A stretch of 64,000 nt of DNA, taken from the NCBI GenBank assembly GCA_902516465.1, contig CABXZD010000001.1, positions 124,001 to 188,000 on the forward strand, given 5' to 3'. A model generated the notes under the pieces. That model did not search any database and was not told the origin of the DNA. It worked only from the letters and a program-made list of their open reading frames with translations. Source of the DNA: an uncultured Pelagibacteraceae bacterium (lineage in GTDB: Bacteria; Pseudomonadota; Alphaproteobacteria; Pelagibacterales; Pelagibacteraceae). A program made the position numbers and the translations under genes. Numbering within the stretch: the first letter of the stretch is position 1; every line of letters begins with the position of its first letter. Positions 39,173-49,799 of the stretch are shown in pieces.

Positions 39173-41009
39173 CTTTTTTAAAAAATCTTTTTTTTTTAAA
39201 TATTTTTTTTTTGAATTTTTTTTTATCTTTTAAATCTATTATATTGTCATCTTTTTTTAATTGTTCAAGATTTTTCATTTTTTCGTAGTGCTCTATTAAT
39301 TCTAAAGTTTTTTTCGATTTATTTTTAAAATCAATAATATATTCTGGAATTATCAAATTATTATCCGTTATTATATCAATTTTAGATTTATTTTTTTTTT
39401 CAAAATAAGTTAAATCATTTACAAAATTTTCTTTTAAAAAGTCTGAGATCTTCTTACAAACTTTCAATTCAACAAATTTTGCTTTGTTTAAAACAGTTTT
39501 TATTTCTACTAATTTAAGTATTTTAAGTGCAAAAGACTCGTCAGTTAAGTTTATTTTCCATTTAACAGCACTTTCTCTGAGCCTTTGTCTTGACATTTCT
39601 AGTAAACCAAAATTACTTATCCTTCCAATCTGAATACGAGCTCTATCTGTGCGACATTTTTCTTTGAGCCTTTTCTCAACCGATTTTCTGTTTGCATAAC
39701 TTAGCATATCTATAAAATCAATTATGATTAAACCCGATAAGTCTCTAATCTTAATTTGACGCGCAATTTCATCAGCTGCCTCAAGGTTTGTATCTACAGC
39801 AGTGTTTTCAACATTTTTTTGTTTAATTGAGCTTCCAGAATTTATATCAATTGAAACTAGAGCCTCAGTCGGATTTATTACCAAATATCCACCAGAACTT
39901 AGTTTAATTTCAGATTCAAATATTTGGTTTAATTTTTGCTCAATTCCTTTCTCAATAAACAAAGGAGTCTTTCCTCTATATTTCTTAATTCTTTTTAAAT
40001 GAGATGGCATCATCATTTTTAAAAAATTTTGTGCTTTTTTATAACCCTCGTTACCTTCCACAAATATATTTTTAGTATTTTCATCGTACATATCTCTTAG
40101 TGTTCTTTTAATTATTTCACTCTCCCTATGTATTAACAATGGTGCAATCGAGTTTAGAGCATTGTCTTTAATTTGGTTCCATGTTTTTATCAAAGTTTCT
40201 AAATCTTGATTAATTTCATTTTTAGTTTTATTACTTCCTGCAGTTCTCACAATCAAACCCATTTCTTTTGGTATCTCTATCTCATTTAGGATTGTCCTTA
40301 TTTTTTTTCTTTCGGCAGGGTTATAGATCTTTCTTGATATACCTCCACCCTTGGGTGTATTTGGCATTAGCACAATATACTTCCCTGCAATAGATATAAA
40401 TGTACTTAATGCAGCTCCTTTTTGACCACGCTCATCTTTAATTACCTGAATTAAAATTACTTGGTTAGGTTTTATAACCTCTTGAATTTTATATTTCTTA
40501 AATTTAAATTTTTTGATCTTATCTTTAATTTTTTCTTCCTCAGAAAATTCCTTATCTTGGATTTCACTTTTTTCAATTGGATCATCAGCCTCTAAATTAC
40601 CTTCAGCTAGATTCTCTTCCTCTTTTGCTTCCACTGTTTTTGAAAGCTCTTCTCTAGCTTCCTTTTCCTCTTTTTTGATAATTTCTAAATCGCTTTTTGG
40701 AATCTGATAATAGTCTGACTGAATGTCATTAAATGATAGAAAACCGTGTTTCTCTCTACCAAAATCAACAAACGCTGCTTGCAAAGAGGGTTCAATCCTA
40801 CTTACTTTACCTAAGTAGATATTATTTTTTATTAAATTATTTTTTATGCCTTCGTACTCGTAATCTTCGATTCCATGTTCCGATTTAAGCACAACTCTAG
40901 TTTCATTTGGATGCGATGCATCAATGTATAAATTTTTTTCCATATAATGATTGTTTTTTGGTTCATTTAAATTTTCTTTTTTAAAATTCTGATGCCTTAT
41001 CTTTACCAA
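39165..41009 (-). CDS. rne: Ribonuclease E/G
   Basis: YIDASHPNETRVVL, S1-like VSRIEPSLQAAFVDFGREKHGFLSF, EALVSIDINSGSS, IIDFIDM; likely start ATG 40943. Confidence 0.93.
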   Translation of the reverse strand: MVKIRHQNFKKENLNEPKNNHYMEKNLYIDASHPNETRVVLKSEHGIEDYEYEGIKNNLIKNNIYLGKVSRIEPSLQAAFVDFGREKHGFLSFNDIQSDYYQIPKSDLEIIKKEEKEAREELSKTVEAKEEENLAEGNLEADDPIEKSEIQDKEFSEEEKIKDKIKKFKFKKYKIQEVIKPNQVILIQVIKDERGQKGAALSTFISIAGKYIVLMPNTPKGGGISRKIYNPAERKKIRTILNEIEIPKEMGLIVRTAGSNKTKNEINQDLETLIKTWNQIKDNALNSIAPLLIHRESEIIKRTLRDMYDENTKNIFVEGNEGYKKAQNFLKMMMPSHLKRIKKYRGKTPLFIEKGIEQKLNQIFESEIKLSSGGYLVINPTEALVSIDINSGSSIKQKNVENTAVDTNLEAADEIARQIKIRDLSGLIIIDFIDMLSYANRKSVEKRLKEKCRTDRARIQIGRISNFGLLEMSRQRLRESAVKWKINLTDESFALKILKLVEIKTVLNKAKFVELKVCKKISDFLKENFVNDLTYFEKKNKSKIDIITDNNLIIPEYIIDFKNKSKKTLELIEHYEKMKNLEQLKKDDNIIDLKDKKKFKKKIFKKKRFFKKAK

Positions 41010-43370
41010 ATTCCGGTATATAATGGAAACGAAATGAATAAATTTTTACTTAATATTTTGATAATTCTGACAAGTTTTTCCTTAGTTATTTTAGTAACTG
41101 TTTTGGTAATTTTATGGACATTTTCCAATAATATACCTGACTATAAATTTTTAAAAAATTATAAACCCCCTGTTTCTAGCAGAGTATATTCTGGGGATGG
41201 AAGTCTGGTTGCAGATTTTTCGAAAGAAAAAAGAATATTTGTACCTTACGACTCATTACCAAAAAGTGTTATTTACTCGTTTTTATCAGCTGAAGATAAA
41301 AATTTTTTTTCACACCCTGGAGTTGATGCTAAAGGGGTTCTAAGAGCTGTAATAAATAACATAAAAAACGTTTTATCCTCTAAACGTTTAGAGGGAGCAT
41401 CAACAATCACCCAACAAGTTGCTAAAAACTTTTTATTAACAAATGAAGTTAGTTTGAATAGAAAAATTAAAGAGGCAATACTTGCTTTTAGAATAGAGAG
41501 AGCTCTTTCAAAGGAAAGAATTCTTGAATTGTATTTAAATCAAATTTATCTTGGTAGTGGAGCCTACGGAGTAGCGGCCGCTAGTCTAGAATATTTTGAT
41601 AAATCTATTAAAGAATTAAATTATAATGAATCAGCTTTACTTGCCGCACTCCCTAAAGCCCCAAGTAAGTATAATCCATATAGAAATATGGAGTTAGCTA
41701 AGTTTAGAAGAGATTTAGTTTTAGAAAACCTTTTAGAAAATGGCTTTATAAATCAGAATGATTATCAAAAATTCAAGAATCAAGATATAATACTAAAAAA
41801 GAAAAAAAAGATATTTTTAGAAGATGCTCAATATTATATCGAGGATGTAAGAAAAAATATTATAGAAAAATTAACTTATCAAAAAGTCTATAAACAAGGG
41901 TTCAACATAAATTCTCCTATTGATTTAAATTTACAAAAAATTGCAACCAAAGCTTTAAGGGATGGACTAATCACCTACGATCAACGAAAAGGTTGGAGAG
42001 GACCCTTGGAAAATAAAAGATATGAAAAAAATTGGAGTGAAAATTTAAAAAAATATAAATTAGAAAAATCTATTGGTTGGGAAATTGCAATTATCAAAAA
42101 AATCAATCAGTTTTCAGTTACTATTGAAACGGTAGATAAACTAAATGGAGAAATAGATTATAAAGATCTTAGTTGGACCAAGAAAGAGATAAACGAGATT
42201 TTAAAATCAGGTGATATTGTTTATGTTAAAAAGATTAGTAAAAATAAATTTGCATTACAGCAACTACCAAAAATTAATGGAGGAATTGTTGTTATGGATC
42301 CTTATACAGGAAGAGTCTTAGCACTAAGCGGTGGTTTTAGTTTTAAAAATAGTGAATTTAACCGAGCAACTCAGGCATTAAGACAACCCGGTTCAGCCTT
42401 TAAACCATTTATATATGCACTTGCTCTAGAAAATAATTACACACCTACCTCGCTCGTTTTAGATGCACCATTAGTTTTGGATCAAGGATCAGATCTAAAA
42501 ATGTGGAAACCACAAAATTATGGTAAAAAGTTTTATGGACCTTCTACACTTAGAATTGGTTTGGAAAAATCAAGAAATTTGATGACAGTAAGAATAGCAC
42601 AAAATTTAGGTATTGAAAAAATTATTAATTTTTCAAAAGATTTGGGTATATATGAAAATCCAGAAAAATTAATTTCAATTTCATTAGGCTCAACAGAAAC
42701 TACTTTGCTTAAATTAACAGCAGCTTACTGTTCTTTTGTGAATGGAGGAAAGTTGGTTAATCCAATATTAATTGACAGAATTCAAGACAGTGAAGGAAAT
42801 ACATTGGTCAATAATGAAAAAAGAACTTGTGAAAATTGTGAAAAAATTTCTTTTACAAGTAATGAATATCCAAGAATTAAAGATAATTACAAACAAATAT
42901 TTTCTCCACAAACTGCATATCAAATGACCTCTTTATTGGAGGGAGTGATTCAAAGGGGAACAGGTAAAAAATTAAGAAAATTAAATTTAAATTTAGCAGG
43001 TAAAACTGGAACAACAAATGAGAATACTGATGCTTGGTTTATAGGTTTTACCTCTAATCTAGTAGTAGGAGTTTATGTAGGTATGGATGAACCAAAAACG
43101 TTAGGAAAAAACGAAACTGGATCAAAAACAGCATTACCCATTTTTCAAAATTTTGTTAAGAAAGCCATAAGAAAGAATGATGCAAGACCATTTAAATCAT
43201 CAGAAAATATAACTATGATGGTAGTTGATCCGTTAACTGGTCAAAAAGCTAAGTTTTCCTCTAAAAATACAATTGTTGAAGTTTATAAGAGTAAAAATGT
43301 AGTTGATGGTAAGGTTGTGTACACAATTAATAATAGATTAGAGTCTAATAATATATTAAAGTTTTACTAA
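40992..43370 (+). CDS. mrcA: Penicillin-binding protein 1A
   Basis: SAEDKNFFSHPGVDAKGVLRA, EGASTITQQVAKNFLL, RQPGSAFKPFIYA, LAGKTGTTNENTDAWFIGFT; likely start ATG 41034. Confidence 0.95.
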   Translation: MPYLYQIPVYNGNEMNKFLLNILIILTSFSLVILVTVLVILWTFSNNIPDYKFLKNYKPPVSSRVYSGDGSLVADFSKEKRIFVPYDSLPKSVIYSFLSAEDKNFFSHPGVDAKGVLRAVINNIKNVLSSKRLEGASTITQQVAKNFLLTNEVSLNRKIKEAILAFRIERALSKERILELYLNQIYLGSGAYGVAAASLEYFDKSIKELNYNESALLAALPKAPSKYNPYRNMELAKFRRDLVLENLLENGFINQNDYQKFKNQDIILKKKKKIFLEDAQYYIEDVRKNIIEKLTYQKVYKQGFNINSPIDLNLQKIATKALRDGLITYDQRKGWRGPLENKRYEKNWSENLKKYKLEKSIGWEIAIIKKINQFSVTIETVDKLNGEIDYKDLSWTKKEINEILKSGDIVYVKKISKNKFALQQLPKINGGIVVMDPYTGRVLALSGGFSFKNSEFNRATQALRQPGSAFKPFIYALALENNYTPTSLVLDAPLVLDQGSDLKMWKPQNYGKKFYGPSTLRIGLEKSRNLMTVRIAQNLGIEKIINFSKDLGIYENPEKLISISLGSTETTLLKLTAAYCSFVNGGKLVNPILIDRIQDSEGNTLVNNEKRTCENCEKISFTSNEYPRIKDNYKQIFSPQTAYQMTSLLEGVIQRGTGKKLRKLNLNLAGKTGTTNENTDAWFIGFTSNLVVGVYVGMDEPKTLGKNETGSKTALPIFQNFVKKAIRKNDARPFKSSENITMMVVDPLTGQKAKFSSKNTIVEVYKSKNVVDGKVVYTINNRLESNNILKFY

Positions 43371-44465
43371 TGGATGATAAATTTATAATTTACAAAAAAG
43401 AAATTCAAAATATAAATCAAAGAGTTAAGGAGTATCTTTGAAACCAATAGTATTTATTCTAAATTAGAGACACATAGCAAAAAAATGCTTGAACCTAATT
43501 TTTGGAAAAATAAAACTTACTCAAAAAATATTTTAAAAGAAAAAAAATTATTTGAAGACCTTATCAAATCTCATAAAGACTCTGTTCAAAAATTAGAAGA
43601 TTTAAAAGATTTGTATCAATTATCTATTGAAGAAAAAAATATTAATGTTCAAAAAGAGGTATTTGAAAGTATAAGAAATTTAAGAGATGCAGTAAAAAAA
43701 GATGAAGTGAAGTGTTTTTTGTCAAACGAAGCAGACTCCCTTGATAGTTATGTGGAAATCCATGCTGGAGCTGGAGGTACTGAAAGCCAGGATTGGGCGG
43801 ACATGTTGAGAAGAATGTACTTGAAATGGTCAGATAATAAAAAATTTAGATCTCATTTAATCAGTGAACATAGAGGTGATGAAGCAGGTATAAAATCTTC
43901 CATAATAATGATAGAGGGTGATTATGTTTTTGGATGGCTCAAAAAAGAGTCTGGAATTCATAGATTAGTGAGGATTTCACCATTTGACTCTGGTGCTAGA
44001 AGACATACTAGTTTCGCAAGTGTATGGGTTTATCCCGTTGTAGATGATAATATTAATATAGAGATTTTGGATAAAGATTTAAGAATAGACACTTATCGAT
44101 CAAGTGGTGCAGGCGGACAGCACGTTAATACAACGGATAGTGCTGTAAGAATAACTCATATACCCTCTAAAATAGTTGTTCAGTGCCAGAATGAGAGGTC
44201 ACAACATAAAAACAAAGAAACCTGCATGAATATGCTAAAGGCTCGTTTATATGATTTTGAGATAAAAAAAAAGTCTGAGGAAACACAAATTTCAGAAACA
44301 TCTAAAGCTGAAATTGGCTGGGGTCACCAAATAAGATCATATGTGCTACAACCATATAGACTTGTTAAGGATAATAGAACGAATTTCGAAAGTACTAATC
44401 CAGAAAAAATCCTAGATGGCGAAATTGATGAGTTTTTACAAAAATCTTTGTATGAAATTAAATGA
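43370..44465 (+). CDS. prfB: Peptide chain release factor 2, expressed by programmed +1 frameshift: join(43370..43438,43440..44465)
   Basis: 0-frame MDDKFIIYKKEIQNINQRVKEYL then TGA at 43439-43441; +1 frame continues ETNSIYSKLETHSKKMLEPNFWKNK...GAGGTESQDWADML...SSGAGGQHVNTTDSAVRITH. Confidence 0.95.
43427..43441 (+). promoter_or_regulatory. prfB programmed +1 frameshift signal AAGGAG-TAT-CTT-TGA
   Basis: Internal Shine-Dalgarno-like AAGGAG, 3-nt spacer, CTT slippery codon, in-frame TGA. Confidence 0.93.
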
Positions 44466-46654
44466 GTAAATTAATCTTTAGATTACTTATTTTTTTAATA
44501 TTGATAACGATTGGAATAATAACTTATTTGAGTTTTGTAGGCATTGAAACAAAAAAATTTAATAAGCAAATAGAAAAACAAATAAAAAATATTGACAGTG
44601 ATTTACAAATTAATTTAAATAAGATTAAGATTGTTTTAAATCCAATAGAATTTAAAATAAAAGCAAAAACTATAGGAACTTCTTTAAAAATCAGAGATAA
44701 AATAATTGAAATTGAGGGTATCAATGGTGAAATATCAATAAATTCTTTACTTAATAAAAAATTTTCTATAACTAATTTAGAGATATCTACCAAAACTATA
44801 GAAATTAAAAAATTAATTTCTTTCGCTAGAACTTTAAAAAACGATCCCAAACTATATATTTTAGAGCGCATAGTTAAAAAGGGATTTATCATTGCGGATA
44901 TTAATTTAGAATTTGATACACAAGGTATATTAAAAAAGAATTACAACATTAAAGGAATAGTAAAGGATGGAAATTTAAAAATTTTAAAAAAATATGAGGT
45001 TAATGGACTTAATTTTATTTTTAATATTGTAGATAAAAACTTTAAGTTTGAAGATATTTCGCTTAACTTAGATACAATACCTTTTTCATCTAATAAAATA
45101 CTTGTAAAAAAAATTAAAAAAAATTTTTTTATTGAAGGAGACATAAAAAATAAAAAAATTAAATTGAGTGAAGAAAAAATCCCTTTGTTTATCAAGCGAT
45201 TAAGTCCGAATCTTAATATTGAGAGTATAAACTTTAATACGGATAATAAATTTTCTTTTAAAGTAAGTGATAAATTAGATTTTGATAATTTAAAGATAAG
45301 CTCTAATCTTAAAATTAATCATTTATTAATAAACAAGGCTTTAAAGTTAAAAAATATATTTCCAAAAATTAAAAAAAAGATTGAATTTTTAGATCATGAA
45401 ATAAAAATAAATTATAGTAAAAAAAACCTGTTAATAGATGGTGAAGGGGCGATTTCTTTCCAGCAAGAAAAGGATAAAGTAAGATATAAAATTGATAAAG
45501 ATGGAGAAAATTTAAAATTTCTATCAACTTTAACTATTAAGAATAATCCGTTAATAATTGATGTGTTGGGATATGAAAAAAATAAAAATAATGAATTGAA
45601 AATAGATCTAGACGGGAATTATACTTTAAATAAAAAGATTATTATAAATTCTTTCAAATTAACTGAAAAAAAAAATACAATCAATTTCAATGAATTAGTT
45701 ATAAGTAAAGATTATAAAATTAATAGTATTAAAAATATTAATTTAGATTATTATGATAACGAAAATAAAAAAAATCAACTTAACATCACAAAAAAAAACA
45801 AAAATTATTTTTTAGAAGGGCCTCTATTTAATTCAAGTAATTTACTGAGAAGATTAAATAATTCAGATGGTGAAAATAAAAAAAGTCTTTTTGCTGGAGA
45901 CTTTGGTATAATTTTTCAAATTGACCAAATTATCCTTGACAAAGAGCATACAGTACAAAATTTTAAGGGAGATATCATTTTTGAAAATAATGAAATTCTT
46001 AAGGCAAATCTTGATGCTGATTTTTCATCAGAAAAAAAATTAAAATTTACAGTTAATACAAAAGAAGAGGGTAAAATCATTACCTTATTTCTTGATAAGG
46101 CTAAACCAGCTATTAGTCAGTACAGTTTTATAAAAGGTTTTGAAAATGGTTCCTTAGATTTTTACTCAATTAAAGAAGGTAATAGATCTAAATCAACTTT
46201 AAAGATATATGATTTTAAACTTAAAGAGGTTCCTGCTTTAACAAAATTACTAACTTTAGCATCATTACAGGGTATTGCTGATATTTTGACCGGCGAAGGG
46301 ATTAGATTTGATGAATTTGAAATGAATTATACAAATGAAGGATCATTAATAGAAATTGAGGAAATTTATGCAATCGGACCAGCAATATCAATTTTAATGA
46401 ATGGGTATGTTGAAAAAAATAAAGTTGTTAGTTTAAGAGGCACATTAGTTCCAGCTACAACAATTAATAAAGTAATTGGGTCAATACCAGTTCTAGGAAA
46501 AATATTAGTTGGACAAAAGACTGGAGAGGGAGTTTTTGGAGTAAGTTTTAAAATTAAGGGGCCCCCAAAAAAATTAGAAACAACCGTTAATCCTATAAAA
46601 ACTTTAACACCTAGGTTTATAACAAGAACCATAGAAAAAATTAAAAAGAATTAA
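44462..46654 (+). CDS. AsmA/YhdP-like large periplasmic-facing protein
   Basis: 730 aa, single N-terminal TM, C-terminal LTKLLTLASLQGIADILTGEGIRFDEFEMNYTNEGSLIEIEEIYAIGPAISILMNGYV..LVPATTINKVIGSIPVLGKIL. Confidence 0.75.
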   Translation: MSKLIFRLLIFLILITIGIITYLSFVGIETKKFNKQIEKQIKNIDSDLQINLNKIKIVLNPIEFKIKAKTIGTSLKIRDKIIEIEGINGEISINSLLNKKFSITNLEISTKTIEIKKLISFARTLKNDPKLYILERIVKKGFIIADINLEFDTQGILKKNYNIKGIVKDGNLKILKKYEVNGLNFIFNIVDKNFKFEDISLNLDTIPFSSNKILVKKIKKNFFIEGDIKNKKIKLSEEKIPLFIKRLSPNLNIESINFNTDNKFSFKVSDKLDFDNLKISSNLKINHLLINKALKLKNIFPKIKKKIEFLDHEIKINYSKKNLLIDGEGAISFQQEKDKVRYKIDKDGENLKFLSTLTIKNNPLIIDVLGYEKNKNNELKIDLDGNYTLNKKIIINSFKLTEKKNTINFNELVISKDYKINSIKNINLDYYDNENKKNQLNITKKNKNYFLEGPLFNSSNLLRRLNNSDGENKKSLFAGDFGIIFQIDQIILDKEHTVQNFKGDIIFENNEILKANLDADFSSEKKLKFTVNTKEEGKIITLFLDKAKPAISQYSFIKGFENGSLDFYSIKEGNRSKSTLKIYDFKLKEVPALTKLLTLASLQGIADILTGEGIRFDEFEMNYTNEGSLIEIEEIYAIGPAISILMNGYVEKNKVVSLRGTLVPATTINKVIGSIPVLGKILVGQKTGEGVFGVSFKIKGPPKKLETTVNPIKTLTPRFITRTIEKIKKN

Positions 46655-47898
46655 TTAAATTCTATTTTAAGGTGTCTTTTTTTTCCAATAGAAAGTTTAA
46701 GATAATTTTCATTTAAGAAATCTTCGTTAATTTGAAATTTTTCACTTTGTATCAACTTGTTATTTATCTTAATAGCATTTCCTTTGATTAATCTTCTAAT
46801 TTCGCTTTTTGAATTTTCTAGATTTGAATAAATAATTAAATCAATAATATTTATATTTTTTTTTATCAAAGATTTTTGAATCTTGATTGTTGGTAAATTT
46901 GTACCTGTAGAATTTACCTTAAAAGCCTCTTTAGCAGTTGTCTCTGAATTAATTGCTTGTTTTTTGCCGTGCAACATTGTCGTAGCTTCATTTGCGAGTA
47001 ATATCTTTAATTCATTAACATCTTTACTCTTTAGATTTTCAATTTTATCAAGTGAAAGATTTGTAAAAAATTTTATAAATCTAATTACGTCTCTATCATC
47101 AGTATTTCTCCAAAATTGCCAATAATCGTATGGAGATAATAATTTTTTATCTAACCATACAGCACCGTCTACGCTTTTACCCATTTTAGCCCCTGTTGCT
47201 AAAGTAATTAGTGGTGTTGTTAAGCCGTAAGTTTTTTTATTAGAATGTCTTTTAATTAGCTCAACTCCATTAACAATATTTCCCCATTGGTCTGAACCTC
47301 CAATCTGAAGGACACAATTTTCTTTTTTGTTTAGTTCCATAAAATCATAAGCTTGTAAGATCATATAATTAAATTCCATGTAACTTAATGATTGTTCTCT
47401 ATCTAGCCTAGTCTTTACGCTATCAAATGTTAACATCTTATTAATTGTAAAATGTTTTCCAATATTTCTTAAAAAGTTAATATAGTTTAGATCTTTAAGC
47501 CACTTATAATTGTCGACAAAAATTGGGCGAATTTTTTTATCTTTAGTATTTAAAAAGATTTTAAGTATTTTTTTGATATTTTCGGCATTCTTTCTAATAT
47601 CTTTATCATTTAAAATTTTACGAGTTTTATCTTTTCCAGATGGATCACCGATTCGGGTGGTTCCACCTCCCAATAGAACAATTGGTTGATGCCCATGACT
47701 TTGAGCTAATTTTAAACACATTATTTGAAGAAGACTACCAACATGAAGGCTTTCAGCAGTGCAATCAAAACCTATATATGCTTTTATTTTATCCTTATCT
47801 AATAAATGAGATAATTCTCTTTCATCAGTACATTGATAAAAATAACCTCTATCTTTAAATTCTTTTAAAAATTTATTCATAAGAATATAATCTAACAA
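46651..47898 (-). CDS. tyrS: Tyrosyl-tRNA synthetase
   Basis: AYIGFDCTAESLHVGSLL, GGSDQWGNIVNGVELI, GAKMGKS, C-terminal S4-like domain. Confidence 0.95.
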   Translation of the reverse strand: MLDYILMNKFLKEFKDRGYFYQCTDERELSHLLDKDKIKAYIGFDCTAESLHVGSLLQIMCLKLAQSHGHQPIVLLGGGTTRIGDPSGKDKTRKILNDKDIRKNAENIKKILKIFLNTKDKKIRPIFVDNYKWLKDLNYINFLRNIGKHFTINKMLTFDSVKTRLDREQSLSYMEFNYMILQAYDFMELNKKENCVLQIGGSDQWGNIVNGVELIKRHSNKKTYGLTTPLITLATGAKMGKSVDGAVWLDKKLLSPYDYWQFWRNTDDRDVIRFIKFFTNLSLDKIENLKSKDVNELKILLANEATTMLHGKKQAINSETTAKEAFKVNSTGTNLPTIKIQKSLIKKNINIIDLIIYSNLENSKSEIRRLIKGNAIKINNKLIQSEKFQINEDFLNENYLKLSIGKKRHLKIEFN

Positions 47899-47927
47899 TA
47901 TACAAGTTTTTTTAAAAAAAAATATTA

Positions 47928-49070
47928 ATGAAAAATAAAGAATTTACTGCACTTGGTTTAATGAGTGGAACTTCAATGGATGGTATAGACGTTTCTTTAG
48001 TTAAATCTGATGGAGAATACCGTTTTCAAGGTATTTTAAATTATTATAGGGAATTTAGTGATGATCTTAGACAAAAATTGATTAATTTGAGAACTTTAAT
48101 TAATGAAAAAAATGACCTCGAAAAGTATGCGAATGAACTAAAAGAATTGGAGAGGAAAATTACATTATTTCACAGTGAAATTGTTAATGATATTTCTCAA
48201 AGGTACAAAAAAAAAATTGATTTGGTAGGGTTTCATGGGTTGACAATTTTCCACGATTCCACAAAAAAAATTTCACTACAGTTAGGTGATGGTAAGTTAT
48301 TATCACAACTTACAAAACATATAGTCATAAATAATTTTCGACAAAAAGATTTGAAAAATGAAGGCCAAGGAGCGCCTTTAACTCCAGTATTCCATAGATT
48401 GATCTGTTATTTAATAAATAAAAAAAAAAAAATTCAATATCCAATCATTTTAATGAATATAGGAGGAATTACCAATATAACAAAAATAAAAAATAACAGA
48501 GACTCAAATGAGAAAAATTTATCTGCTTATGACATTGCGCCTGGTAATTGTTTAATTGATGAATGGGTCAGAAAAAATACTAAACAAAAATTTGATTATA
48601 ACGGAAATTTTGCTAAGTCCGGAAAGGTTGATCAATTAGTATTTAATCAAATTATAGATAACTTAAATATTGAGTCTTACGAAAAATCTTTAGACATAAA
48701 AGATTTCGATTTATCATTTGCAAGAGGATTATCATTTTTAGATGGTTGTGCAACCATAACATTATTTACTGCTTATTTAATTGCAGAGGGAATCAAGCAA
48801 AACGATGATAACAGCAAGATTTGTTTAATATGTGGAGGAGGTAGAAAAAATAATTTTTTAATAAGAAATATCAAAAAATATTTTAAATCAAAAAAATTAA
48901 AATTTGAGAATATTGAAAAATATAATTTTGACGGTGACTTTATAGAGTCACAAGCATTTGGTTTTCTAGCTATAAGAACATTTTTAAAAAAGCCTATTTC
49001 TTATCCCAAAACTACCAGATGTAAAAATCCAACTATTGGTGGAGTTATTAATAAAAATTTTAGTAAATAG
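47928..49070 (+). CDS. anmK: Anhydro-N-acetylmuramic acid kinase
   Basis: GLMSGTSMDGIDVSLV, VGFHGLTIFHD, GQGAPLTPVFHRL, MNIGGITNIT. Confidence 0.93.
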   Translation: MKNKEFTALGLMSGTSMDGIDVSLVKSDGEYRFQGILNYYREFSDDLRQKLINLRTLINEKNDLEKYANELKELERKITLFHSEIVNDISQRYKKKIDLVGFHGLTIFHDSTKKISLQLGDGKLLSQLTKHIVINNFRQKDLKNEGQGAPLTPVFHRLICYLINKKKKIQYPIILMNIGGITNITKIKNNRDSNEKNLSAYDIAPGNCLIDEWVRKNTKQKFDYNGNFAKSGKVDQLVFNQIIDNLNIESYEKSLDIKDFDLSFARGLSFLDGCATITLFTAYLIAEGIKQNDDNSKICLICGGGRKNNFLIRNIKKYFKSKKLKFENIEKYNFDGDFIESQAFGFLAIRTFLKKPISYPKTTRCKNPTIGGVINKNFSK

Positions 49071-49716
49071 CTATTTCTTCTTTAATGTATTTATCAATTA
49101 CTTTAATCAAACTTTTTTCATTTTTAGTAAAGAAATGATTTGAATCCATCACAGAATAAAATTGAACCTTGATTCCTTTTTGTAAGCTTAAGCGTTTATT
49201 TAGTTCATTTATGTAATCTGAGGGAACTAACTCATCTTTTTTTCCATGCACAACTAGACCTGATGTTGGACAAGGTGATAAAAAAGAGAAATCATAAACA
49301 TTCGGCTGAGGTGAAATTGCAATAAATCTATTTATTTCTGGCCTCCTCATTAAAAGTTGCATCGCTATGAGAGACCCAAATGAAAAACCAGCTACCCAAC
49401 ATTGTGAATTATCAAAATTTTCTCTCTCCAACCAATCAAGAGCAGCTGCTGCGTCTGCCAGCTCTCCCTGACCATTATCAAATTCTCCATCGCTTTTTCC
49501 AACACCTCTAAAATTTACTCTACATACTGAGAAATCGTTATCCATAAAAGAATGAAAAGTTTCAACAACAACTTTGTTATTCATAGTTCCTCCATATTGA
49601 GGGTGAGGTTGTAAAACAAGAGCAATTGGTGAAGTACTTTTTTTACTCTTATAATATTTAGCTTCTAATCTTCCTGCAGAGCCAGGAATAAATATATCTA
49701 AAATTTTGTTTTCCAT
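49060..49716 (-). CDS. Alpha/beta hydrolase
   Basis: 218 aa; LVLQPHPQYGGTMNNKVV, FRGVGKSDGEFDNGQGE, GFSFGSLIAMQLL. Confidence 0.85.
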   Translation of the reverse strand: MENKILDIFIPGSAGRLEAKYYKSKKSTSPIALVLQPHPQYGGTMNNKVVVETFHSFMDNDFSVCRVNFRGVGKSDGEFDNGQGELADAAAALDWLERENFDNSQCWVAGFSFGSLIAMQLLMRRPEINRFIAISPQPNVYDFSFLSPCPTSGLVVHGKKDELVPSDYINELNKRLSLQKGIKVQFYSVMDSNHFFTKNEKSLIKVIDKYIKEEIAIY

Positions 49717-49799
49717 AATTGTAATTGATTACTATTCTCAAAAAAAAAATAGGTTTATCACAACTACGTGACATAATGTTAGTATTTTTTTTATTATAG

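Noticed and set aside
43485-44465. prfB as a 5'-truncated gene or pseudogene
   Set aside because: An upstream 23-codon frame joins it by the canonical RF2 +1 frameshift signal, so the gene is intact.
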